Source: Toxonevra muliebris
Taxonomy: Eukaryota > Arthropoda > Insecta > Diptera > Pallopteridae
NCBI GenBank assembly: GCA_963691655.1
Contig: OY829327.1
Coordinates: 84,084,019 to 84,148,018 of the forward strand
DNA: 64,000 bases
Direction of reading: 5' to 3'
In this document: one piece after another, positions 48,144-59,460 of the stretch
How positions within the stretch are numbered: position 1 is the stretch's first letter
How the letters are laid out: each line of letters starts with the position of its first letter
Notes under the pieces: model-generated
What the model saw: the letters and a program-made list of their open reading frames with translations, nothing else
Told to the model about the DNA's origin: nothing
Databases searched by the model: none
Program-made: the position numbers and the translations under genes

Positions 48144-48400
48144 AGTGGCGGATCTAGGATTTGAATTTGGGGGCCTTGTTTTATTAAATCAAAGGAACGG
48201 AATACCACCACTTCTAAACAACAAAAAATTTGTCCTTTTGTGGTGCCCGGACATAACGCCCTCGGCCATAACGCCCAAAATCATTTTAGGCGCTATGACC
48301 GCCCCGAAAACGGGTATAACGCCCAATGTAGAAGCGGTCGCAACGCCGAATTTTTTTTGGGCTTTATGACCGCCTTAGAAGCGGCCATAAGGTCCAACAA
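48144..48400 (+). repeat. AGTGGCGG-type element end and ATAACGCCC array
   Basis: It begins AGTGGCGGATCTAGGATTTG, matching the minus-strand end at 13616. From 48248 follows a set of short units: CATAACGCCC three times in one orientation and GGCGCTATGACC or GGCTTTATGACCGCC in the other, with CGG or GCGG between them. The mix of direct and inverted units is not simple tandem repetition. The 74- and 86-codon frames over it come from the repeat. It may be terminal arms of a transposon, but no pair of outer ends was found. Confidence 0.55.
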
Positions 48401-48723
48401 TTATTTCTTGTTATATTTTGTTTTTAATAATAAAAATCGTGTTTTGATTGAAAATCAGTTACTTTTAGAAACCAGCATCACGTTTATAATGTGTTGTTAA
48501 AATTTAGCTTAGCATCGAGTTAGTCGTATATACGCTTTTGTTTTCAGTGACAATTGCGAATATAAAAAAAAACTATATTGAAGCTGATAATCGTCATTAT
48601 TTAATTGACGCTACATTCTCGGTAGTACTATTTTGTGGAATTGCTTATAATATACTTTGGACAGAATAGACATGTAGTCACAATAATATTTTGCACGTAA
48701 AATATTAAATATTATAGGATATA

Positions 48724-49949
48724 AAAAGTGAGATCGAAAAAATCTTAGCACATGTTTTACCTAATAATTTTTTTTGGGTGTAAAATTTAAAAATTTCTTT
48801 GATTTAGTTATCTTTGAAAAATATGTCAGTTGTTATTTTTAATGACAAACATGTTGATTTATTGTAAGTTTGATCAAAATGAGTGAAGAAAAAGAAGTAC
48901 GTCCTAAAATTATCAAAAATTTTCAAAAAAATCCAAATTGGTGCTACAAAAAATTGGCCAAAGAATTGAAGGTGTGCCGTCAAACTGTTTCCAATGTTAT
49001 TAAACAGTTTCAAGAGAATTTGACCATCGATAGGAAACCTGGTTCGGGAAGAAAACAAGGACCACATGATATTGGGAAAGCCAAGAATATAGAAAGCATA
49101 TTGAAAAGATCTCCAAACACATCTGGTAGAAAAGCTGCCCGGTTAGCCCAGTGCTCTGACTATTTGGCGCTAAAAGTTAAAGCCAATGCAGGTTTGGAAA
49201 CATACAAAGTCCAAAAATTTCCAGACAGGAATGCTGCAAAATATTTAAACGTCAAAAGTAGGGCTAGGAAACGTGTGTACGGGCAGATTTTACGCAGCTT
49301 CCGGGTCAAAATTTTTATATTGCTGATGCTCGAGGATATGTCGAAGAACAATTTAGAATTAAAAAGCAGACAAAATTTCCTAAAATCCTATTCCTATATG
49401 CAGTTGCGGCAAAAGAAGCAAGTCATTTGTTCCAGTGGGCTCTATAAATACCGAAATATACATCAAAGAATGTTTGAAAAAAAGACTTCTTCCTTTCATA
49501 AGAGAGCATATGTCCACATATTTTTGGTCCGATTTGGCATTATGTCACTACGGCAAGAAAGCTCTGGAGTGGTACAAAGTAATAACATAGTTTTTGTACC
49601 AAGAGAAGCCAATCCTTCAAATTGTCCGGAGCTAAGACCAATGGAGAGATATTGGGCTCTTGTGAAAAGAAACTTAAACAGCACGAAAAAGGTGTCCCAA
49701 AATATCGAAGATTTTAAAAGGAGATGGGCAAACTGTTCCAAAAAAGTGTCTGAAACAACTATCAAATCTCTAATGGAAGGCTTACCAAAAAATGTCCAAA
49801 GGTTCATAAATAGTGGTTAGAACTATAAAAGTTATATTTTTCTGTAATTTGTAAAATATTATCAATTAAATAAAAAAAATCAAAACTCTAAGATTAACCG
49901 CTCAAAAATTATTGGATTTTATATATGTTAAGATTTTTTCGATCTCATG
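48724..49949 (+). mobile_element. Mariner/Tc1-superfamily transposon, inactive
   Basis: Terminal inverted repeats TGAGATCGAAAAAATCTTAG (48729-) and, inverted, TGAGATCGAAAAAATCTTAA (ending 49947) match at 20 of 21 over the arm. Nearby TA dinucleotides (48722-48723 and 49950-49951) are the likely duplicated target, though their distances to the repeats differ by 3 bp. Between them lies one transposase gene with damage. Size and organisation are those of an ordinary single-gene mariner-like element. Confidence 0.85.
48879..49820 (+). pseudogene. Mariner-like transposase, frameshifted and internally deleted
   Basis: The N-terminus is intact: MSEEKEVRPKII, then a helix-turn-helix region (LAKELKVCRQTVSNVIKQF) and the GRKQG linker. 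After KSRARK the frame shifts and a piece that should hold the first catalytic Asp (usually DDETY) is missing; homology resumes in another frame at about 49285 as DFTQLPGQNFYIADARGYVE. Further shifts follow, with SDLALCHYGKKAL giving the second Asp in yet another frame. The C-terminal part ANPSNCPELRPMERYWALVK returns to the first frame. About 32 residues separate the second Asp from the Glu of CPE, so DD-about-33-E is my estimate. It cannot be active. Confidence 0.85.
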
Positions 49950-49951
49950 TA

Positions 49952-51145
49952 GTTATCAGACTAATTGAAATGTAATCGATCGATTTGATTCTGGTTCTTC
50001 AAGAATTTTTTGTAAATTAGGGTTGTTGTTATGAAATCGTCCAAACTATAGAAATAATTCGAAATTTTTATTTTGTGTTTTAAAATAATGTTTTATATTA
50101 GGATATATTAGAATTTCAGTTTGAAACCGCACCTGCATACGTACGCACATGCACACACACTTCATGTGGATATGTTGGGTGGGTATGTCTGTGAGTGAAG
50201 AAAAACAAAAACTTTTTAATGAGTTAAGCCGCTTTGAGAAATATTTTTAATTTTTCAATAATTTTACGCTTTCAGCGTTCTTCTAAACCAAGTATTCAGC
50301 CGCGAAATGAAACATTAATACATACAAACAAACACACTCCCATTCACAGACACACACACACTCACACAAGCAGAGAAGGCTCTTAAAAATGTCGCAAAAA
50401 CTTCAATCCAATCAAAAGTTTCAAATTTACACTGAAAATGCGGAAATGCGACACATGGGATAAATTCATATATAGGAATGTGTGTGGTGCATGTATGTGT
50501 GTGGTGCATGTATGTATGTGTATGAGTGTTTGAGTAAGCTAACATTATCATTTTAGCATTGTTGTTATTGTTCGTAATCGTAGTAAACATTTCAACCCCA
50601 AGAAAGTTTCTTATCTTCTTTTAAACTCAACATATGTGCGCGTGTGTAAAATTAAATGTCTGTTAAACAAGAAGAAGCTTACAAGCATAGCTTTCAAATT
50701 CATGCATATGTGCAAACTATTGGAAACTCAAATATTTATTTATTGTTTACTTCGAGATATTTTCTTTAAGCTGATTTACGGCATGATCGGATACGTGTAA
50801 CGGATATACATATGTGCAGTATGTGCAATAGGCATGTGTATCTCGGTGCGTCCAATCAAGAATATTTAAAGTTGATTTTCATAATTTTTAAAAGTAGCAT
50901 TCATAATTTGAAAGAAAAATCTTAAAAACAAGACGACTTAGAATAATATTGAAAACAAATTCTAAGCTAATAGCTTCACTAAATTTTGAAGTTTTTTCAC
51001 TTATGGAATAATCAATAGAAGCCCGCTAGCATTTTTTAATACCCTCGGTTAGAATGGTAGTTTAATATTTTGTAATATTTGTCAACTAGATAATATTGTG
51101 AAGATGTTATATAAATATACTGAGTTGGATCAACAACCCATGTAT
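49952..51145. other. Noncoding stretch with CA/TG simple repeats
   Basis: (CA)n and (TG)n-type stretches occur at 50145-50190, 50325-50370 and 50475-50535. The 91-codon minus-strand frame at 50315-50590 is a translation of them (His/Thr runs). No gene supported. Confidence 0.55.
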
Positions 51146-51149
51146 TAGA

Positions 51150-51605
51150 CGCCTGAATGAAGCTTCGCCAAGCGCTTTTGCTGTGTGCGCGCTGTCGCTA
51201 GTTGTCAAGGGCAAGTACATTCAGGTCTCCCTGTAGAGACTGTAGACCCTGCAGAGATTAGGTCGTCCTTTTCTGTGCGTTTCACCACCGTAGCTCAATC
51301 AAAATACCTTCCCAATCGGAGCGTTTTCCACACTCGCTCAACATAACCCAGCCAACGAAGCCAGCTGGGTTGACAACATTGTTGATGTTGTTGGCTCTAC
51401 ATTCCAGATATCCGAAACCCTTGATGACTTTCAAGACGTCAAGACGCCATGACTCTGTGTTTGTTGAACAAAGTACTGCGTTTTGGCCTCATTCACTGTT
51501 AATCCCACTCGACGAGACACCGTTTCTAGGTTGGCTTGCTCGCTCGTTAAAACCAATGATGTCAATATTATCAGTATTTGCAAGCATCATGACATTGTAG
51601 TAAAA
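51150..51605 (-). pseudogene. RTE-like non-LTR reverse transcriptase remnant
   Basis: On the minus strand three landmarks of LINE reverse transcriptases appear in order but in different frames. They are NTDNIDIIGFNERA (the [YF]ADD catalytic box, with ADD changed to TDN), LETVSRRVGLTVNEAKTQYF just after it, then LRWLGYVERV and, at the end, GDLNVL...RAHSKSAWRSFIQA with TAG in place of the expected Trp codon. The middle is deleted. This C-terminal pattern belongs to RTE/BovB-type elements. The copy is old and dead. Confidence 0.75.
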
Positions 51606-51739
51606 AATAGTGCCGGAGATCTCGATGTTAGCAGCTCGAATTATTTTTTCCATCTCACACCAGAAGCTCCATTTTCATGAAAATTTAAATACATCCCAAT
51701 ACATTTTAAATTTCAACGAGATCCATACACGCTTTTGGG

Positions 51740-52480
51740 TACTGGGCAACAGCCATTTAAAAAAAAAAACAATGTTCAGGCCACTAATCGGACCAAAATA
51801 CCAACAAAAATCAGATAAAAACTCAGACTAAAAACCCCGAATTCAGACCGAATCTAACCAAAATCAGTTTAAAGTTTATTCCAAAATTCAAAAAAAAATG
51901 TATATCACAACTCAGACTAATAGTTAGACAAAACTTTAGGCCAAAAGGGCGCCAAATACCGAACAAAAGCAAAAGCAGACCAGAAACTAGTGGGAATATC
52001 TAATAAATACTTACTAGACCAAAATTCCAGCCGAATTCAGAGCAAAATTTAAAGCAAAATTCAGACCGAAATTCAGACCAAAATACATATTAAAGACAAG
52101 CAAAATTTAGACAAAAATTTCGACCACAACTCAAACTAAGAGTAAGATTAAAACTGCGGCTAAAAAGACGTCAAATAAAAATTAAAAAACCAAAATTTAG
52201 ACCAGATATCAGATCAAATGCGGAGTAAACGCAGGTCTGAGCAAAATTTTGACCACAATTTATACTAAGAGTTACACTAAAACTCAGACCAGAACGATCT
52301 TAAATACACACCGAAAACAAATCAAATTTTAGACCAAGCAAACCAAATTCAGATTAAAATTCGGACCTAAAATCAAAACAAAATTCTGACATACAATCAA
52401 ACCAGAATTCAGATCAAAAACAGCCAAAAACGGTAAAGTTAACCCAATATCAGACTAAAATTCAGTACAATATTCAATTC
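51740..52480 (-). repeat. TTTTGGTCTGAAT-type degenerate repeat, copy 2
   Basis: Long array of AATTCAGACCAAA-like units on the + strand, the inverse of 12197-12570 and in the same sense as the array at 13310-13616 read on minus. The specific block GCGCCAAATACCGAACAAAA ... AAACTAGTGGGAATAT is the inverse of 12350-12405. Noncoding. Confidence 0.65.
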
Positions 52481-53369
52481 CTTTCTAAAAGTAAGACATT
52501 TATAAATTGGCGTAGTCCGAGTATATTTAAAAACCAGTTACACTGTATCGTGCATCCTATTGGCACGCCCAACATGGCTGCTAATCAGAATTGATTCAAA
52601 TATCCCACCCCATTTTAATATTTAAATTAAATTATTCTTATTAAAATAATATATAATATAAAATAATATTTTATTGAAAGTAAATGCTTTTACGGTTGGC
52701 TTTTTGGAAAAATCGAAATATTTTTGGTTTCTCAAAAATCACTATAGTTAATAAATATATTGCTCTTCCCATATATCTGGTAAATCAAGTTTATCGGGTT
52801 CTAGGGGAGTTTCAGTCCCTATATCTCCCCCTCCCCTACCCCTCCTTCCCTCCCATATATTATTGGAATATTAATTTTTTTCTATATGATTTCCTGTCTT
52901 TTGATAAGAGAGACTAGCCACTTGTTGAATAATATGTTTTTGTAATTTTTTTTGAATTTCTCCTTTTATTTCGATTTTTTGATTTTCTAGCCGGGATACA
53001 CTCCGATTTTGCAAAATAAAAAAATGGTCACATTATGAAAAACAAGTACAAATGCAATAAACGAATTCACGTGCAATTTAATTTGACAAATCAAGATGAA
53101 CATTTTCATTCTCTGAATTAAGGAGATAACTCTCGACACCGTATATAGGTGTACGAATCCTATTGCTATGTGTTTGTATGTGCTTGCAATAAACATCGAA
53201 TGCCATACCAGTCAGACATGTCACATGATTGTAATGCTCCGAACAGAACATGGCGACAGCAACATGACGACAACTGTAAACACTTATATCACGACGACAA
53301 TTTATTTCTATTTTTACACACGGCAGAATGAAACAAAGATAAACAACGTGAAATAATTCTACTTCCTTT
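52481..53369. other. Noncoding stretch with a polypyrimidine tract
   Basis: At 52817-52855 there is an almost pure C/T run (TCTCCCCCTCCCCTACCCCT onward). Otherwise AT-rich and without support for a gene. Confidence 0.5.
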
Positions 53370-54375
53370 TTATGTATACCTTATACATTCTGTGTACAGG
53401 GTATATTGGTTTTGATCCAGTAACAGTTGCTTATAACGTCCATAATTAGGCGTCGCTCGCTTTCTGCAAGACTGTCATAAGTCTAAAAGCCTTCTTACGA
53501 GAAGAGTTTGTAAGATACCGTTATGTTTTTTAGACAAAATAAAATATTAAATTAAACTTAAAATTAAACTTTTCTTCTTCTTTTTTTTTTGGAGAAAACC
53601 GCAATTAAAGTATTCAATGAACTACCACTAGATAGAATGCAATAACGACACACCTAACGACATATCTCACTACCGTTTTCCGTCCGTCTGTCTATAATAA
53701 CTCGTGTAAAGCTGAGAAATCTTAACCAAACGTGATATAAACATTTCATATGATCAGGCTTAGGTCAAGTTCTGAAATAGAAAAAATCAGTCAAGTTACC
53801 GTAGTATCTTCCATACAATTGAAATAATTTTCAAGAGCATATATTAAGGGAAATATTCCATGCAAAAACTATGAAAATTGTTCCAGTGGGCATGGTACCC
53901 CCATAGAAATTAAGTTCTCAGAATGTGATATTAAAGGGAATAGTGCACCGTATCTATGTATTTATATATTACTAAAAATAAAAGTTTGAGGAAACTTAAG
54001 AATGTTAGGAAAAGATAAAGTTCTGAAATGGACAAAATCGGTTAAATGGGCGTAGTACCTTCTCTACATATTAGTGAAATTTTCAAAAAGTGGCATGGAA
54101 AGAAGTTCTAAGGCAAATTCGGTATATTTCATCAAAATATCTTCTAGAACAATTGTTGTGTCAACATCGGGCAACAACCACGCCTACCTTCCACATAAGT
54201 AAGGTGTCAAAAAAGAATATATTGTTACAAATCAACAAGATTTGGTATAGAGTTATGGTGATAAATAATATATTTCATACAAATACAATCAAAATCGTTT
54301 GATAACTACCCCCACCTACCGTTAAATACAAACAGGTGTTTTCTGAGAGTGTGCAGGGTATATAAAGCTCGGCCT
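53370..54375. repeat. Fly intergenic-type degenerate repeat
   Basis: The phrase GTTCTGAAATNGANAAAATC followed by CGTAGTA and ATTGAAAT(A/T)TTTTCAA occurs twice (about 53772-53842 and 54018-54086), so the region contains a diverged internal duplication of about 245 bp. TTCCGTCCGTCTGTCT lies near 53680 and CAGGGTATA near both edges (53397, 54355). These phrases are typical of old repetitive DNA in flies. No coding. Confidence 0.5.
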
Positions 54376-55290
54376 CGCCTTAACTTAACATTTCCTCAAA
54401 GGACAGCGTTTATATTATTTTCCTGGAAAATAAACACATTTCTGAAAAGTTTTATTAAAAATTGGAGTGTTGATGTCAAATCCATAGTGTTCGGAGCTTC
54501 AGCTTGCTCTTAACTTTTTGCCACAAAAACAAAAAGAACATTGAGGGGAGAAAGTGCGAGTGTGTGATGAATTTAAATTCAAATTTAAATCCAAATGAAT
54601 GTATCATAATTGGGTACCATTTGCAGTTGAAAAGAAACTGTCAGCAGTGTTTTAAATCACACAATGCATTTTTAACCATGTAATTTTCTAAACTTCGAAC
54701 TAAATTGTAATTGCAAAGGCAGGTGCATGGTGCTTTAATTAATTGAACTAATTACTTTTACTTTGACAAAATAATGCAATGTGGTAAACAGTAGAATAAA
54801 TTTATGCTGACGGTGTTTTTACAAAAACTATTGAAGTTTCTTTTGAGTTGCTCAATATTTTTCAGTGCATTCCATGTGTATTTTTACCTTATATAAAAAA
54901 AATAAAAATTCTCCATATGAACCAAAACGCGACCTGGAACTTTACGTACGTAGACATTTTTTTATTTTTTTATTCATGAATAATAGAGAATTAATAACAT
55001 TTTATTAATAATTTAAGGTCACTGATTCCTACCCTCTATTCAGATTTTCTCTCACCTGTAACCTAAAATTTTAGTTTATACTGAAAATTTGTATTATGTT
55101 AATTCTTACACATTTCATGCCAGAGAAAAATGTGCTCATCATGGAAATCAAATACAATTTAAGTTCTATCACACAAAAATCGCTTTTAAGTATTACAACA
55201 TGGAATATGCTAATACGAAAATTGTAAGCAAATTTGTAAAAATTTTGAGTTTGCTTGGGAGCAGTGTTTAGTGCGTTTTTGAGTCTACAG
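54376..55290. other. Noncoding stretch
   Basis: Nothing supported beyond AT-rich sequence. Confidence 0.45.
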
Positions 55291-55455
55291 ATGGCATCTG
55301 ACAGCATTGTAACTTTGGTAAAGAGACCTGAAAATAATTTATCCTTGACCGAGGCTACCTTAGAAAAGCTCTTCACTCCCAAAATTGATAATTATGTAAA
55401 AAGGGCATTTCATAAAACTCGTAATGCATTAGTGCCAGAAACAGGAAATCTATAA
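55291..55455 (+). CDS. Possible small ORF or gene remnant, 54 aa
   Basis: An ATG right after a CTACAG (a plausible 3' splice site) opens a 54-codon frame, MASDSIVTLVKRPENNLSLT through LEKLFTPKIDNYVKRAF to PETGNL, then a stop. The frame also stays open 12 codons upstream of the ATG. Composition is balanced and protein-like, unlike the AT-driven frames around it. A poly(A) signal AATAAA (55493-55498) follows 37 bp after the stop. No domain is recognised. It could be the last exon of a gene, a retrocopy end, or transposon-derived. The piggyBac element begins only 90 bp downstream. Confidence 0.35.
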   Translation: MASDSIVTLVKRPENNLSLTEATLEKLFTPKIDNYVKRAFHKTRNALVPETGNL

Positions 55456-55543
55456 TGGTTTGATATAATATAGCTAATATATCTATTCATAAAATAAAGA
55501 ATGTTATTATGTAATATTATTATCCCAAAGCTATATTCATTAA

Positions 55544-56832
55544 CTCTCTACCGACCAATTTTTTTTCTAAAATTGAATTCAAAACATGGTATTTTTGGGG
55601 TGCTAAACACGAAACCGAAGCCCGTTTTCCAATTTTATGTCATGCAAATCCTCCAGGTATGAAAACAGATAGCCTCTAGGCGGTCATTATCGGTTAATGG
55701 ATAAAAAAAAAAAGATTATAGCAAGGTGATCATAGCCATCATATTGAACGTCCACAGGCGAATGATTTCTCACCAACCAAATTCTTATTTTGTAAGGCTA
55801 AATGTGGTCTACCAAGCGAGCGTTTTGTTTTACATACAAACTTGCATAAAACACTTCTGCACGAAACACAGCAATCTCTAAATACTTGGATTAGCATGTA
55901 TCTTTCACAATTGACATATCAATAAAATGATAAAATAGGCGAATATTTGGACTGTTAGTTTTCGCGCGGATGTGGTATCTGCCGAGTAACCCATCGATTA
56001 AGTCTATTCCGCCCATATGACACTTGTATACGCTTATGACTTGAGGACACTCAATTTCTCGGTGCTTCATCATCAATTTTTTCAGAATAAATAATTTATA
56101 TAAAATTGAACCAGTGAAACCGCCATTGTCTGGTATCATCGTATTCAAGTAATGATGACCGTGGGCATTGTGGTGATCGTGTCTTTCATAAATCTTTAAA
56201 CACTTCAGCTTCAGATTGTGCTATTTGTGGATCAACCACTTCTGGCGCTTCATGTTCAACTGATCTATTAGAAGTCGCGACAGGTGAAGAATTTGGAATC
56301 ACTCGAATTCCTGGCAGCGCTTGGCGTGGTGGTGATGATTCTTTAACTGTTTCGAACTGTGCTTCATCTTTCTAAGGAAGCTCGAAATCGGGATCGAATT
56401 TTTTAACATACACAATATTTTGTAGTACTAAAAAAAATAATACTACGCAACGATAATGCCCGCCTATAGACGGTGTGCACTCGGAGGCTTCTACTATCAC
56501 AAGTTTCTTTTTTATTTCAAAACTAATATAAAAATAATAAAATATACAGTGCATTGCACTTACCAATATTTTTTTATTCGATTAACATTTTTTTAATATT
56601 GAATTTCACTAATTTCACTTTTTCTTTATTGCGTTCACTTCACACGAAATTTTGAATTCAAGTGATGACAACTCCATAATGAAAGAAGATAACAATTCCA
56701 AATAAAAAGCAATGAATAAGTGCAATATTTGTTAAAAATTTTGTATAGCGGTTGATACATAATGGTGTTTAACCAGCAATTTATTTCAGTTTTGCTATTG
56801 CCCGTATGTAGGCGGTCTTGAACGGTAGAGGG
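55544..56832 (-). mobile_element. piggyBac element, internally deleted, 1.29 kb
   Basis: Flanked by TTAA on both sides (55540-55543 and 56833-56836), with ends CTCTCTACCGACCAA and, inverted, CCCTCTACCGTTCAA (12 of 15 identical). A subterminal motif, AGGCGGTC, recurs near both ends (55679 and 56812). Minus-strand coding relics fit a piggyBac transposase with its central part lost. The element is about half the usual length, so it is a deletion derivative that would need a transposase supplied from elsewhere. Confidence 0.85.
55891..56400 (-). pseudogene. piggyBac transposase, N- and C-terminal parts only
   Basis: The frame at 56148-55891 contains ECPQVISVYKCHMGGIDLID and GLLGRYHIRAKTN...RLFYHFIDMSIV. 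This is the well-conserved 'CP..V..YN..MGGVD..D...YY...R' block after the catalytic core and the following 'F.H.ID..IVN' segment. Upstream on the same strand an acidic Asp/Glu/Pro/Ser-rich stretch (from about 56400, FDPDFELP and beyond) resembles the N-terminal region. The DDD catalytic core that should lie between is absent, and stops interrupt both parts. Confidence 0.8.
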
Positions 56833-56836
56833 TTAA

Positions 56837-58139
56837 TATATTGAACTACATTACTTTTAATGCACTTGCAAATGTGAGAACAAAAAAAAAACAGTTAATA
56901 CGAAAGCTCGGACTTTTGGCATGGTTTGAAATTTTCATATTTGTCGTATTTATATTTAAAATATTATTATAATTTTTATTTTTCTGACCTTTATCTAACG
57001 CTTGTTATAAATACATTACGAATTTAGACAGGAGAAATAACATGTTTCGTATGACCATTACAAACAATAAAAGTTGAACATTTTACCATAAATCAGACCC
57101 AAAACTGATAGAAAAAATATATATCAGGCCGTTAGCAATCAAATAGATTTAGATGAAAAAAAAACTTTTTGTTATTTCAGGCTGGAACGTTGTGTGTGAA
57201 TTTCTTTTCACAGCCATCAAAAATACTAAAAAAAATTATTTTTTGCCAATATTTGCATTTAATGAGCAAGATTACCCCTTATTCTTATAATTGAAAGTAA
57301 ATCGCAATAACTAAAAACTTACTTTTTTAAGTGTTTGAAAATCTTTTGGGCGGGGGGGAAGAAATTTCGCCTATTTTCCCCTCTTGTATCCGCCACTGAT
57401 ATTCAGGAGATGCTCTTGTCACGTTGAGTTGCGGCACAAGTATGGGTATGTGTACAGTAGTTGGTGTTACTCTTACTACTTCTTGGAAATGTCGTTGATT
57501 TCGTTGTTGATGGCACTGTCGACAGCTGAGGAGACGATAAGTGCGACGCAGCATGCGCTCATCAAAAAAACTGTCATTTCCATACCATATTTAATATGTG
57601 CATAAAATTGGCATTGATGGATCTAATAATAGAGTCATCGCAGTGCTACGATTATTTTTCTTTCATTTTCCCTTTAAACTAAGGAAGATGCACACACTGC
57701 AAACGCTGCTGCTGCTTTTGCTTCTTGATGCTGTGGTTGATGCGTGCTACATATTAAATGTTTACTTAAATTTGACATTTGTATAAAGTTAACTAAAGCA
57801 TTTATATATATTTACTTGTAAATGCTGTGAGATTTCTCCGATGAGTGCAAGTTGAAAACAAATCAAATAATGACATAAATTATTTTATTAATACTATTGT
57901 TTAACCGTCAATCCGGGATCTAGAGATTTCCTTTTAAATTAAAAAACCCCGAAATTGAAAAGACATAATCAACCATTTAAGCCAATTGCATTGTTGTGGT
58001 TTTAGGGATGGGATGAAATAATTTGTCATTTCACTCCTATATAAAATTTGTTCGTACCGCCTCTACACATAAAAATAACGGATCTAATACAATGCTTTCC
58101 TTTCCATAGATACATTAAAATTTTGTTTCCCACATATAG
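56837..58139. other. Noncoding stretch with a GTGGCGGAT motif and a Leu-rich small frame
   Basis: At 57398 on minus, AGTGGCGGATACAAGAGGGG opens a C/G-rich segment that resembles the AGTGGCGG element ends at 13616 and 48144. From 57688 a 32-codon frame (MHTLQTLLLLLLLDAVVDAC) looks like a signal peptide in a locally GC-richer patch, but it stops after 96 bp and has only a weak donor-like AT|GTTTAC. I do not call a gene. Confidence 0.35.
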
Positions 58140-58144
58140 TATTA

Positions 58145-58275
58145 AAAAAATTACGACCTCGATAGTTTAGTGCGAGGAAGTTGCGAGTTCCATTCCCATC
58201 ATGGTCTGGCAGTTCATTTTCATTGCATAATTTTGTTTGAGATTATACAAAAAAATCTAATTATACAGAAGGCAT
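58145..58275 (+). repeat. tRNA-like SINE head
   Basis: ACGACCTCGATAGTTTAGTG carries an A-box-like TAGTTTAGTG, and 20 bp on a B-box-like GAGTTCCATTCCC stands before CATCATGGTC, as in the head of a tRNA-derived SINE. The clover-leaf is incomplete (the D-arm is shortened). The body is not clearly that of the SINE at 38.5 and 42.8 kb. Confidence 0.45.
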
Positions 58276-59155
58276 AAAATCTATTGGGTGGTAGTTATAA
58301 CACCAAATTTAAACAAGATCGGACAAAAACTCGCCGAGTTGGAGCCGATAGAATTTTGACATTTTGGTCAGACAGCTCCTGTTTCGGATCCATGTAACCA
58401 ATCATCTATTACATTTATAAAAAATTTGTCTAATACTTTTTCGACAGATTATTAATATTTAATCTTTTAAAAAAAGAAAAAAAAAATTTTAAAAATCCAA
58501 AATTTTACAATTTTTTGTCTCGAAAAGGAGTTCATTTGAGATAAAATCCCCCATATAAATAGGGTAAAGTGGGGTACCTGTGACACTTAATTTTCAAAAG
58601 CCTGTAATTCCGAAAATTATTAATAGATTTTAAAAGATGTTACTGATCTTAAAACATTTATTTTTCTAGATCAAACCTCAAAAAAACTATATTTTTATAA
58701 AATCTGCATCACAATTTTTTTTTTTTTTTTTAACTCTTCCCAAAATACCCATTTTGTCAAAAGTACCCACGGGCACCATTGACTTTTTAAGGGCACAGGC
58801 ACAATTGACTTTTCAAGGGGTCCATTTGACAAAGGTTAATAAATTTGTCATTCGTCTATATATATATATATGTATAAAAATTAAAATATTTGTATATATC
58901 TCGAAATAACACTGAAACCTTAGCAGAGATTGACACAAATTTGTACATGATGCATTATCTTTTTATCACCATTATTTTATTTTTCTGTTCTATTACTATT
59001 ATTTGCTCTTTATTTAGCAAACAATAATCAAATCCAACTGCTTTTGTTTTTCTTTTTCATATTCTTGACGCTAGAGGTCGACGCTCTTATTGTGTTTATT
59101 CTCTCAGAAGAAGTAAGCGGTTAGAGGCCGGCTGCTTTGGTTGTGTTTATACCAT
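58276..59155. other. Noncoding stretch
   Basis: A segment of CATTTTGTCAAAAGTACCC and GCACCATTGACTTTTTAAGG units near 58745-58835 repeats ATTGACTTTT(T/C)AAGGG. Near 59070-59150 a 50-bp unit (TAGAGGTCGACGCTCTTATT...GTGTTTA) is imperfectly duplicated. No gene supported. Confidence 0.5.
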
Positions 59156-59460
59156 AACACCAACAAATAATTCTGCCACGAATAAATGTACACACACATT
59201 TTGTTTTCGTATGTACATATATGTGTAAGTAAATTGATCGAAACATAAACAAACAAACTCCGCTCTTATTTTAATTTCTCCCTTTCTTCTTCTCTTCTCT
59301 CTTCTCTTTGTTGTTTAGAGTAGCACAGTCATGTCGCGCAGTAGTGCGAGCGAGAGGAGAACTGGACGTTACAGTTATCTTACATCTTACGTTACAGTTA
59401 TTCTTACATTTTACACATTTGAAATTTTGCCCATACCATGAGCTAAAATGTTTACACATC
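59156..59460 (-). mobile_element. Helentron/DINE-like element, truncated copy 3
   Basis: Starts within the family at AACACCAACAAATAATTCTG and runs to the terminal TGTTTACACATC (59449-59460). It is highly similar to 33828-34126. It therefore holds only the end without the hairpin. It includes the GA/CT-rich microsatellite, expanded relative to copy 2. Confidence 0.75.

Noticed and set aside
48145..48500. Overlapping 74- and 86-codon + frames
   Set aside because: Both run through the ATAACGCCC repeat cluster and the AGTGGCGG element end; they are repeat artefacts.
50315..50590. 91-codon minus frame with His/Thr runs
   Set aside because: It is a translation of CA/TG microsatellites.
57688..57783. 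32-codon frame resembling a signal peptide (MHTLQTLLLLLLLDAVVDAC)
   Set aside because: A CTG-repeat-like run explains the Leu stretch, the donor site is weak and no downstream exon was found.
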